This document shows, piece after piece, positions 28,340 through 35,543 of a DNA stretch of 64,000 nucleotides. This stretch comes from Psychroflexus lacisalsi (lineage in GTDB: Bacteria > Bacteroidota > Bacteroidia > Flavobacteriales > Flavobacteriaceae). Made by a program: the position numbers and the translations under genes. The notes beneath the pieces were generated by a model, which saw nothing but the letters and a program-made list of their open reading frames with translations, was not told the origin of the DNA and did not search any database. The stretch lies in contig NZ_JAIQYZ010000002.1 in assembly GCF_020164495.1 (NCBI RefSeq), forward strand, positions 372,001 through 436,000, read 5' to 3'. Within the stretch, counting starts at the first letter, position 1. Every line of letters begins with the position of its first letter.

Positions 28340-29272
28340 CTAGTCAACTTTAGGTATAAAAACCTCTGCAAGCATACATCTTGCACTGCCTCCTCCATGA
28401 GTTTCTATGGTTGATAAATCACTACTTAAGATTTTAGAATATTTCTCTATAGCTTGAATTTGCTTATCAGTAAGTGAATTATAAGCTGCTTGACTCATTA
28501 CTGTATATTTAGCCTCTTTACCCTGGACCTGCAGCATATTTCCAGCAAAATTATTCATTTGCTCTTCAGAAATTGTAATGATCTCTTTACCATCCTGAGT
28601 AAGGCTGTCAGCCACAAGTTTTCTCTCTTTTTTATCATCGATAGTATCCAGGCAAATCACGGCAAACTCTTGGGCTACGCACATCATCACATTGGTATGA
28701 TAAATTAACAAACGCTCTCCCTCATGTGTTTGGTGGGCTTTAAAAATTATAGGTGTATATTCAAAATCTTCACAGAATTCAATAACTAAATCTTCATCAG
28801 CTCTTGGTGACAGAGCGCAGTAAGCTTTTCTATTTTCTCTATCCAAAATTAAGCTTCCTGTACCCTCTAGAAATACATTTTCCATTTCAGCAGAGGTGTA
28901 GTCTACAAAATTTCTGATGAGATGGCCTTCTGCTTCAATTCTTTCAAAAACATCTTCACGTCTTTCCTTACGTCTATTCTTGGCAAACATTGGATATAAA
29001 GCCACATCTCCATTTTCATGGAAAGACACCCAATTGTTTGGAAATATTGAATCTGGCGTATCCTGGCTTGCAATATCATCGATCACAATAATATTCACGC
29101 CAACTGCTTTTAGTTTATCCACAAAGGCATCAAATTCATCTTGTGCTTTTTTATTGACAGTCGCTTTGAGATCGCTTGTAGATTTCTGAAAGTAATTATT
29201 GACAGCTGTTTCTTCATTCATTCTGAAGATTACTGGCCGAATCATTACTAAAGTATCTGTAATTTGTTTCAT
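28340..29272 (-). CDS. CtlX-like arginine-deiminase-family hydrolase (citrulline utilisation type)
   Basis: A 310-residue protein of the guanidine-group modifying enzyme superfamily, close to CtlX (citrulline utilisation hydrolase). Family features: IFPNNWVSFHENGD near residue 75, the Glu in VFLEGTGSLILDR, a catalytic His in HTNVMMCVAQ, and the nucleophile Cys near the end in GGGSARCMLAEVF. The ATG at 29272 is chosen: it overlaps by one base the stop codon of the upstream DDAH-like gene (TAATG), a classic coupling arrangement. A longer start would overlap that gene by 31 bases. The substrate could be citrulline or another ureido/guanidino compound; activity is not proven by sequence. Confidence 0.85.
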   Translation of the reverse strand: MKQITDTLVMIRPVIFRMNEETAVNNYFQKSTSDLKATVNKKAQDEFDAFVDKLKAVGVNIIVIDDIASQDTPDSIFPNNWVSFHENGDVALYPMFAKNRRKERREDVFERIEAEGHLIRNFVDYTSAEMENVFLEGTGSLILDRENRKAYCALSPRADEDLVIEFCEDFEYTPIIFKAHQTHEGERLLIYHTNVMMCVAQEFAVICLDTIDDKKERKLVADSLTQDGKEIITISEEQMNNFAGNMLQVQGKEAKYTVMSQAAYNSLTDKQIQAIEKYSKILSSDLSTIETHGGGSARCMLAEVFIPKVD

Positions 29273-30183
29273 TATTCTCTTATTAATGGTAAAGTCGAGC
29301 ATCTTAAAAGGCCCTCTTGTTTGGCAATTTCTCTATAATTCACAGTTTCAACTAGAATCTCTTTAGATCTTAGCCATTCATTTAAACGCGTAAAATATTC
29401 ATCGGAAATCACTACAGTTTCTGATATAGAAAAAATATTGCTATTCATATCATACATCTCTTGAGCATTGATTTCAAAAACATTTTCTTTTCCGTAAAGG
29501 TCGATCAACCACTGGTACTCTTCCTCTTCCAGAAACCCGTTTTTATGAATAATTGCATAGTTATTTCCTACTGGCTGAAAACAGCAGTCTAAATGTAATG
29601 CATTGGCTTTGGGATCTGTGTTAGACTTTCTTAGGTTAAAGGATTTTACTTTTTTATCCGGAAACAATTTCTGCAATTCTTCAACCGCCTCAACGTTTGT
29701 TCTCGCTGTTATGTAGTCTGAATAATCCTCTCCTCTGTAAGTCCCTACTAATATGCTATCGCCGTGTGGCATTACATCACCACCTTCAATATGGCAGTGT
29801 TCAGGAAGTCTTATCTTTTTATCAGAATCGATTTTATCCAAGATATGTTCTATAGCCTTGATTTCTTTTTCTCTATCTGGGAGAATATTGGCGAATATAA
29901 ATTTATCTTCTATGACAAAACCAATATCTCTGGAAAAGATTTGATTGTAATCATTTAAGATATCTGGCCTTAGAACTTCAACATCATGTTTTTTGAGAAT
30001 ATCGGCTACAGACTCTATTTCTTTTATCATATCTTCTTCTTCCGGGTAGGTCCCTTCTTTGATATGTTTTATGGATTTAGGGTCGTAAGCATCCTCCAAC
30101 TTTGGTTGATCGCCAATGGAATTGGCAACACCCAGAATCACAGTTTTTAACCTTGAGGTCTCATTAGAAATATGTAGTTTCAA
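29272..30183 (-). CDS. Dimethylarginine dimethylaminohydrolase-like / amidinotransferase-family enzyme
   Basis: A 303-residue protein of the same superfamily. The catalytic set is visible: QIFSRDIGFVIED (substrate Asp), HIEGGDVMPHGDSILVG (Glu-Gly-Gly-Asp), HLDCCFQPVG (His) and the nucleophile Cys at GLLRCSTLPL near the end. This pattern suits DDAH or arginine deiminase relatives, which split off an amine from methylarginine or arginine to give citrulline. If it makes citrulline, the coupled CtlX-like enzyme could use it. A -7 box TATATTTG lies 18 bases before the start. The exact substrate is not settled. Confidence 0.82.
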   Translation of the reverse strand: MKLHISNETSRLKTVILGVANSIGDQPKLEDAYDPKSIKHIKEGTYPEEEDMIKEIESVADILKKHDVEVLRPDILNDYNQIFSRDIGFVIEDKFIFANILPDREKEIKAIEHILDKIDSDKKIRLPEHCHIEGGDVMPHGDSILVGTYRGEDYSDYITARTNVEAVEELQKLFPDKKVKSFNLRKSNTDPKANALHLDCCFQPVGNNYAIIHKNGFLEEEEYQWLIDLYGKENVFEINAQEMYDMNSNIFSISETVVISDEYFTRLNEWLRSKEILVETVNYREIAKQEGLLRCSTLPLIRE

Positions 30184-30201
30184 TGTAGTTTATTTTTTGT
30201 G

Positions 30202-30209
30202 CAAATATA
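30202..30209 (-). promoter_or_regulatory. -7 promoter box of the DDAH-CtlX pair
   Basis: The minus strand reads TATATTTG, 18 bases before the DDAH-like start codon. Confidence 0.55.
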
Positions 30210-30246
30210 CTCACTTAGAAATAAATCCTTGAACTATTGTTAAAAA

Positions 30247-30930
30247 TCAAACTCTAAAATTGAGTAAAATATTAGGATCTGGACAGTTCTTTTTATAGAA
30301 TTCTAGATCTTCCTGGGAAGAAACCCCTGGATAATCGCCGTAATAATCACCGATATCCATTATAATTTGAAAATGCAAGTGCGGAGCATAATTCCCATTG
30401 ACTTCATTACTTCCAAGAAAAGCGATTGGTTCGTCTATGGTGACTTCCTCTCCTACATGATGTATTTCCAAAGATTCTCTTGATAAATGACCGTAAAGCG
30501 AATAAAACTTTTGGTCTTTTAAATGATGTTCCAGAATTATCGTAGGCCCATAATCTCCAAAATTCAAATTATCCTTTTGACTATGAATTTTTCCAGGTAA
30601 TGGAGTGAAAACTGGTGTTCCTGCTTCTACCCACACATCTATACCAAGATGAACATTTCGTTTATGGGAATGAGAGTTGTCACCAAAATATGAGCTTCTG
30701 TCATATAAACTTCTCTTTTCCAAATACCCACCATAGGCGGCTTTCGCATTTTGATTTTTTAAATAATCTTTCAAATAAGCCTGGAGAGCAAATTCAGCTG
30801 ATAAATCAATTTTAAGCTCTGAAGTTTTTGTATCTGAAAGGTCGAGTGAAACGTAATTAGATTCAGAAAAAGAGGGACCTAAAATAGAAAAGAATGTGTT
30901 GTTAATATGGTCTTTTATCAAATTCAGCAT
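30247..30930 (-). CDS. M23-family (LytM-like) metallopeptidase without signal peptide
   Basis: A 227-residue protein with the zinc peptidase fold of M23 enzymes: His94 and Asp98 in HLGIDVW, YSLYGHLSR in the middle, and the H-x-H in APHLHFQIIMD, giving the His-Asp-His zinc site. Such enzymes cut glycyl bonds or cross-links in peptidoglycan. The protein has no visible signal peptide or lipobox; it starts MLNLIKDHINNTFFSI, so it may be cytoplasmic or exported in another way. In Bacteroidota a similar M23 domain is often found fused to kinase or aminotransferase proteins. It stands alone between the DDAH promoter and the ohr terminator. Confidence 0.8.
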   Translation of the reverse strand: MLNLIKDHINNTFFSILGPSFSESNYVSLDLSDTKTSELKIDLSAEFALQAYLKDYLKNQNAKAAYGGYLEKRSLYDRSSYFGDNSHSHKRNVHLGIDVWVEAGTPVFTPLPGKIHSQKDNLNFGDYGPTIILEHHLKDQKFYSLYGHLSRESLEIHHVGEEVTIDEPIAFLGSNEVNGNYAPHLHFQIIMDIGDYYGDYPGVSSQEDLEFYKKNCPDPNILLNFRV

Positions 30931-30958
30931 AATGTGAAACCTTATGTATTAAACTAAC

Positions 30959-30983
30959 AAAACCCCAATAAAATTGGGGTTTT
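30959..30983. terminator. Terminator of ohr
   Basis: Hairpin AAAACCCCAATA / TTGGGGTTTT with the T-rich run on the minus strand, 26 bases after the ohr stop codon. It also lies just upstream of the M23 gene. Confidence 0.8.
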
Positions 30984-31008
30984 AATATTATTCAAAAATA
31001 GATAATTT

Positions 31009-31437
31009 TTACTCGTCTCTTAAGACATTAAGTGTAACATCCATATTATCTCGTGTTGCTCGGGAAAATGGACATACTTCATGAGCCTCATTAACCAAGG
31101 TCTCTGCCGTCTTAATATCATCCACACCTGGCAAGTAAGAATCTAATACCGCTGAGAGGAGAAGACCTCCTTCGTCTTCTTTATTGATACTGATATGAGC
31201 CGTAACGCTAAAATCTCCTAAATCGACTTTGTGTTTTTCGGCAACCAGGCTCAAAGCACTTCCAAAACATGCGGAGTAGGCTGATCCAAAAAGTTGCTCA
31301 GGATTGACTCCCTCACCACCATCACCACCAAGACCTTTTGGCATGCTCAACGGCATATCTATAGGACCATCTTCAGTTTTTACATGGCCTTTACGACCTC
31401 CAGTTGCTGTAGCTTTCGCAGTATAAAGTGTTTTCAT
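31009..31437 (-). CDS. ohr: Organic hydroperoxide resistance protein Ohr
   Basis: A 142-residue OsmC/Ohr-fold peroxidase. Both redox cysteines are present: Cys57 in AYSACFGSAL and Cys122 in EVCPFSRATRDN, the latter a signature of Ohr and not OsmC. The N-terminal LYTAKATATGGRKGHV and the NPEQLFGSAYSACF segment are typical. The enzyme reduces organic hydroperoxides, usually with lipoyl proteins as the electron source. No OhrR-type regulator is seen next to it. It is a single gene with a terminator. Confidence 0.92.
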   Translation of the reverse strand: MKTLYTAKATATGGRKGHVKTEDGPIDMPLSMPKGLGGDGGEGVNPEQLFGSAYSACFGSALSLVAEKHKVDLGDFSVTAHISINKEDEGGLLLSAVLDSYLPGVDDIKTAETLVNEAHEVCPFSRATRDNMDVTLNVLRDE

Positions 31438-31500
31438 GAGTTTAAATTTTAATTTAATCGAATATACTAACTACACGACCTTAGTGAAAAAATGAATTCA

Positions 31501-31508
31501 TAAATTTG
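31501..31508 (+). promoter_or_regulatory. -7 promoter box of meaB
   Basis: Reads TAAATTTG, matching TAnnTTTG, 15 bases before the meaB ATG. Confidence 0.45.
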
Positions 31509-31523
31509 TACTAAATGTAAATT

Positions 31524-32612
31524 ATGTCTCTGTCCAAAAATAAAAAATCTGCGCTTCAGGAAACCAAAAGTGATCCGAGTTTAAATTTGAGTCAAACCTC
31601 AGCTGAGCGCATTAAAAATTTAAGACGACAATCTAGAGATATCAAAAAATTGACTGAAGGCATTTTAAGTGGAAATAAGACAGATTTAAGTCAGGCAATT
31701 ACACTTATCGAGAGCCAAAGTCAACGCCATACCGTAGACATAAAAACTATAATATCTACTTGTTTACCTCATTCCAATAACTCACTGAGAATAGGTATCA
31801 CTGGGGTGCCAGGAGTAGGAAAAAGCACATTTATAGAGCAGCTAGGTTTATTGCTGGTCAACAAAGGTCATAAAGTGGCTGTCTTGGCTGTAGATCCGTC
31901 TAGTTCGGTCACGAGAGGGAGTATTCTTGGAGATAAAACCCGGATGGAAAAATTGGTTCAGCATCCCATGGCTTATATAAGACCTACAGCCTCGGGTGAA
32001 TCTTTAGGCGGAGTAGCTAGAAAAACCCGTGAAAGCATTTTGCTTTGCGAAGCCGCTGGGTATGACATACTTCTTATAGAGACAGTAGGAGTTGGACAGA
32101 GTGAAACTGCAGTGCATAGCATGACAGATTTCTTCTTATTATTAAAACTCGCTGGTGCTGGTGATGAATTACAAGGCATCAAACGCGGCATCATAGAAAT
32201 GGCAGATGCCATTGTCATCAATAAAGCAGATGGAGATAATATAAAAGCAGCCAAAAAGGCTAAAGTTGAATTCAATAGAGCTTTACATATGTACCCTTCA
32301 AAGTCCAATGGTTGGGAACCTAAAGTAAAACTAGCCAGTGCCTTGCAAAATGAAGGAATTGACAAGGTTTGGAGAATGCTTGCTGACTATTTTGAAAAGG
32401 CTAAAAAAAATGGATATTTTGAAGAAAAACGAGCTCATCAAAATAAATTCTGGCTCACCCAAACCATAGAGGATACTCTCAAAAAAGAGTTCTATCAGAA
32501 CGAAATCATCAAGAATGAATTTCCAGAAGTTCTAAAGAAAATTCATAATCAGGACTTAAGCCCTTTTGAAGCAGCTGAGTATCTTTTGAAAAAAGCAAAA
32601 ATTCAGGAATAA
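31524..32612 (+). CDS. meaB: Methylmalonyl-CoA mutase-associated GTPase MeaB
   Basis: A 362-residue G3E-family GTPase (older name ArgK). P-loop GITGVPGVGKST (about 91-102), DPSSSVTRGSILGDKTRM, DILLIETVGVGQSE and the base-recognition NKAD. MeaB loads and protects cobalamin-dependent methylmalonyl-CoA mutase. The mutase genes are not in the window, so the partner must be encoded elsewhere. The N-terminal 45 residues are lysine- and serine-rich and look disordered. It converges with the PAP2 gene with a one-base gap, without a terminator of its own visible. Confidence 0.92.
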   Translation: MSLSKNKKSALQETKSDPSLNLSQTSAERIKNLRRQSRDIKKLTEGILSGNKTDLSQAITLIESQSQRHTVDIKTIISTCLPHSNNSLRIGITGVPGVGKSTFIEQLGLLLVNKGHKVAVLAVDPSSSVTRGSILGDKTRMEKLVQHPMAYIRPTASGESLGGVARKTRESILLCEAAGYDILLIETVGVGQSETAVHSMTDFFLLLKLAGAGDELQGIKRGIIEMADAIVINKADGDNIKAAKKAKVEFNRALHMYPSKSNGWEPKVKLASALQNEGIDKVWRMLADYFEKAKKNGYFEEKRAHQNKFWLTQTIEDTLKKEFYQNEIIKNEFPEVLKKIHNQDLSPFEAAEYLLKKAKIQE

Positions 32613-32613
32613 G

Positions 32614-33183
32614 CTATTGAACTGTATCAAATCTTGATTTTAAATAGCTATGTAATTTTAAAAATAAATACCCTGTTAGAATACCAAGCGAAGCACCAGT
32701 TATAATATCTCCCGGATAGTGTACACCCACATAAATTCGGCTGTAGGTAACCATAAAAGCCCAGAAAAATAACCAATAAAAAGCATATTTATAATAGGGC
32801 CTTAGAAGATTTGAAACTAAAGTTGCCACAGCAAAAGAACTGATAGCATGCCCAGAAAAATATCCGAATTTGCCGCAGCGTTTCGCTAAAAATCGACCAT
32901 ATTCAATAAAAGGTTCGTTACATGGCCTCAGCCTTTCAAAAGTGTCCTTAAAGAAATTTGCCAATTGGTCTGTGAAAGTTATCATCAATCCCACTACAAG
33001 GACAGTGATTAGCAAGCCTTTTAATTTTATTTTTCGATAAATCAGGATCAAAAGAATCCCATATAGTGGATATGAAGTTTCCTTTTCTGTCAATAATACC
33101 CAAAACCAATCCCATTCTTTAACCCCAAGGTTATTGAGAAAAAGGAATAATTCTCTGTCTAAAGTCTGAAGTTGTTCTATCAT
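32614..33183 (-). CDS. PAP2-family membrane phosphatase
   Basis: A 189-residue membrane protein with about five or six helices. The three phosphatase motifs are present: KDTFERLRP (motif 1, K-x6-RP), YFSGHAISS (motif 2, SGH) and YSRIYVGVHYPGDI (motif 3, SR-x5-H-x3-D). The family dephosphorylates lipid phosphates such as undecaprenyl pyrophosphate or phosphatidic acid. Motif 2 has Phe-Ser-Gly-His where Pro-Ser-Gly-His is common. It follows the 74-residue acidic protein by 8 bases and is part of the MATE transcript. Substrate not determined. Confidence 0.9.
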   Translation of the reverse strand: MIEQLQTLDRELFLFLNNLGVKEWDWFWVLLTEKETSYPLYGILLILIYRKIKLKGLLITVLVVGLMITFTDQLANFFKDTFERLRPCNEPFIEYGRFLAKRCGKFGYFSGHAISSFAVATLVSNLLRPYYKYAFYWLFFWAFMVTYSRIYVGVHYPGDIITGASLGILTGYLFLKLHSYLKSRFDTVQ

Positions 33184-33191
33184 AAACTATT

Positions 33192-33416
33192 CTATTGGTA
33201 ACGATCCACTTCTCTATCGTAAAACTCTGAAGCTTCTTTGATTAAATTATTGGTCTCCTCTACCATTTCTTCCTCGTTTTCAACATCAAATTCCTCAAGC
33301 CATTCAATTTCATCTGTCTTAAGATCTATGATAAATCTTGGAAACTCTGTATGAATTATGAATATAGACTCAGGAAAATCGGTATTGTCACCCAATATAA
33401 ATCTTGGTAATTTCAT
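33192..33416 (-). CDS. Small acidic protein of unknown function
   Basis: A 74-residue acidic protein: MKLPRFILGDNTDFPESIFI followed by a Glu/Asp-rich half (EEFDVENEEEMVEETN). It has no signal peptide or membrane helix. I recall similar short proteins in flavobacteria without assigned function. Its start overlaps the stop codon of the MATE gene by 4 bases, so it is translationally coupled, and the PAP2 gene follows 8 bases on. It could be a small cytosolic partner or regulator, but nothing in the sequence proves this. Confidence 0.7.
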   Translation of the reverse strand: MKLPRFILGDNTDFPESIFIIHTEFPRFIIDLKTDEIEWLEEFDVENEEEMVEETNNLIKEASEFYDREVDRYQ

Positions 33417-34780
33417 GATTGTAATAATTTAGTTTCGCCAAAAGTATGAATTTGTTTCTTGGAGAGCATATTAAATCTGATATACAACATAATAGCAGAA
33501 GCAGTAAGACCAGAAAGCAATCCAAGCCAAATACCAATGCTTCCCAACACCTCCTCTTTTCCAGTAAAATAAGATACTGGAAGGCCAATAAGCCAATAGG
33601 CGATAAAACAAAGCAAGGTTGGAATTTTTACATCTTGCAACCCTCGTAATGCTCCTAGAATTGCAACTTGCAGACCGTCGCTTAATTGAAAAAGTGCTGC
33701 TACAATAAGTAACTGGGAGGCAAGTAAAATGACTTCAGTGTCATCTATATATAGTGTAGGCAGAAATCCTTTCAAAAGGATAAAACCAATAGCAAAAACA
33801 CCTTCGATAAGAAAAACCTGTAGGAAAATAGAAAACGCTACATCTCTTAGGGTTTTAAATTGGCGTTTACCTTTTTGATTGGCTACTCTTATCGTTGCAG
33901 TTACGCCAAGCCCTACAGCAATCATGAAGGTCATAGAGGCCAGGTTAAGAGCTATCTGATTTGCAGCCTGAGGTTTGGTCCCTAAAGTTCCAGCCAGAAG
34001 TACAGTTGCCGTAAAAATTCCTCCTTCAAAAAGCATTTGCAAGGCCGTAGGAAAACCAAGATTGATTAATCTTTTAAAAATGGCCCTATCCAGAGATTTT
34101 TTCATTAAAACAAAATAAGGCTTCAGTTTAGGTCTCCTGCTTAAGATAAGATATAGTAAAATCAGCATAAAAACTCTTGAAATCAATGTACCGATCGCAG
34201 CTCCTTCCAACTCCAGGCGTGGGAAAAACCATACTCCATAAATCAGTAAGTAATTGAATATTACATTCACAATATTAGCCAAAATCGTGGCATACATGGC
34301 ATATTTGGTCATCGAAAGCCCGTCTGCAAATTGCTTAAATCCTTGAAAAATCATAAGTGGAATGAGTGAGAACGCCACAATATCTAAATAAGGTAAAGCG
34401 AGCTCAACAACATCTTTTGGCTGATCCAGATGATGTAATATAGGCTTTGCTAGCAATAACAATAAAAACAAAACAATACCATTGACTGTACACATGACCA
34501 GGCCATGTTGAAAAAAAACACGCCCTTTGGTTGTATCCCCTTCTCCATCTGCTTCGGCAATAAGTGGAGTAATAGCGAAGCTGAATCCAATACCTAGAAA
34601 AAGTGCGAAAAATATAAGTGTATTCCCTAATGAAACAGCAGCTAGGGGCGCAGCTCCAAGTTTTCCAATCATTAAGTTGTCAACAAACCCAACAAGGACA
34701 TGTCCGAGTTGACCTAGCATTATCGGAAATGCCAGACTGAAATTTTTTGAAAACTCCCTGGTGTAAATAGATAAATTCAA
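33413..34780 (-). CDS. MATE-family multidrug/cation antiporter
   Basis: A 455-residue MATE transporter with 12 predicted helices in two repeats. The first repeat starts NFSLAFPIMLGQLGHVLVGFVDNLMIGKLGAAPLAAVS, a typical NorM-like opening with an acidic residue in helix 1 (here VDNLM). The second repeat starts near residue 230 with NLGFPTALQMLFEGG. It exports drugs or other cationic compounds using Na+ or H+; the substrate is not visible. A -7 box TACTTTTG is located 24 bases before the ATG. It heads the transcript MATE - acidic protein - PAP2. Confidence 0.9.
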   Translation of the reverse strand: MNLSIYTREFSKNFSLAFPIMLGQLGHVLVGFVDNLMIGKLGAAPLAAVSLGNTLIFFALFLGIGFSFAITPLIAEADGEGDTTKGRVFFQHGLVMCTVNGIVLFLLLLLAKPILHHLDQPKDVVELALPYLDIVAFSLIPLMIFQGFKQFADGLSMTKYAMYATILANIVNVIFNYLLIYGVWFFPRLELEGAAIGTLISRVFMLILLYLILSRRPKLKPYFVLMKKSLDRAIFKRLINLGFPTALQMLFEGGIFTATVLLAGTLGTKPQAANQIALNLASMTFMIAVGLGVTATIRVANQKGKRQFKTLRDVAFSIFLQVFLIEGVFAIGFILLKGFLPTLYIDDTEVILLASQLLIVAALFQLSDGLQVAILGALRGLQDVKIPTLLCFIAYWLIGLPVSYFTGKEEVLGSIGIWLGLLSGLTASAIMLYIRFNMLSKKQIHTFGETKLLQS

Positions 34781-34803
34781 AAGTCTTTTTATTTTTCGAA
34801 AGG

Positions 34804-34811
34804 CAAAAGTA
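34804..34811 (-). promoter_or_regulatory. -7 promoter box of the MATE operon
   Basis: The minus strand reads TACTTTTG, a TAnnTTTG match, 24 bases before the MATE start codon. Confidence 0.5.
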
Positions 34812-34903
34812 CACTTTGAGAATAGAATATATAATCTAGTCTCATTATTTAATCAGTTAAAGTCTTTGAATATAGATTATGCCCCAAAAAGCTGAATTTA
34901 CTT

Positions 34904-34911
34904 TATATTTG
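34904..34911 (+). promoter_or_regulatory. -7 promoter box of the GNAT-like gene
   Basis: Reads TATATTTG, 26 bases before the TTG start codon at 34938. It supports that non-ATG start, since no upstream ATG exists in frame between them. Confidence 0.5.
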
Positions 34912-34937
34912 AAAATTAATTCTGAAAATAAAGAAAC

Positions 34938-35543
34938 TTGAAAAAAGATTTTGACAAGGAAGAAGTCATCAAACATGTAGCTACTTTACTGCAAGAGATT
35001 CCCACATCAATGGAAATCGTAAAAGACGACTCCAAAAAAGAACAACGTTTTCTTTATTTAGCAAAACATATGGTCGAAAAGGCCATTAAGAAAGACGCAC
35101 TTCTCGTCTCTGACGATGGAAGAGGGATTGCTATTTTCTTCAGAATGGACGGAGAAAGTGATGGCTTCTGGACTGAACTGATCAGTGATCTCAAGCTAGC
35201 CATAAATGTTACTGGTATCACTAAAGGACTGAAAGCTTTAAAATCTCAGAAATTTGTTCGTCAACAGCGTCCCAATGATGGTGAGTTTTTATATTGTTGG
35301 TTTTGGGGAATTCTACCCGATGCTAGGGGAAATACAAGTGACAAAACGCCCTATAAAATGAAAGACGAAATGTTTCGCATTTCCAAGGCTTTACAATTAC
35401 CAATTTATGCGGAAACCCGTATTAGAAAAGTAAACGTTGCTTACAGAAGGTATGGTTTTGAATTACTTAAGGAATGGAAACATCCTAGTGGTGACAAAAT
35501 GTATTTTTTAAAATATACCCCACCACAACTGGATTCTAACTAG
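34938..35543 (+). CDS. GNAT-like acetyltransferase-fold protein
   Basis: A 201-residue protein that looks like a GNAT-fold acyltransferase: strands around GIAIFFRM and YCWFWGILPDARG (the latter at the acetyl-CoA-binding position), then a helix with YKMKDEMFRISKALQLP, IYAETRIRKVNVAYRRYGF and a final strand KMYFLKY. The R/Q-x-x-G-x-G/A loop is not well kept (DARGNTSDK), so cofactor binding is uncertain. The start codon is TTG, supported by a -7 box 26 bases upstream. Its 3' end overlaps the 3' end of the NtrC-type gene by 8 bases. Function unknown. Confidence 0.65.
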   Translation: MKKDFDKEEVIKHVATLLQEIPTSMEIVKDDSKKEQRFLYLAKHMVEKAIKKDALLVSDDGRGIAIFFRMDGESDGFWTELISDLKLAINVTGITKGLKALKSQKFVRQQRPNDGEFLYCWFWGILPDARGNTSDKTPYKMKDEMFRISKALQLPIYAETRIRKVNVAYRRYGFELLKEWKHPSGDKMYFLKYTPPQLDSN

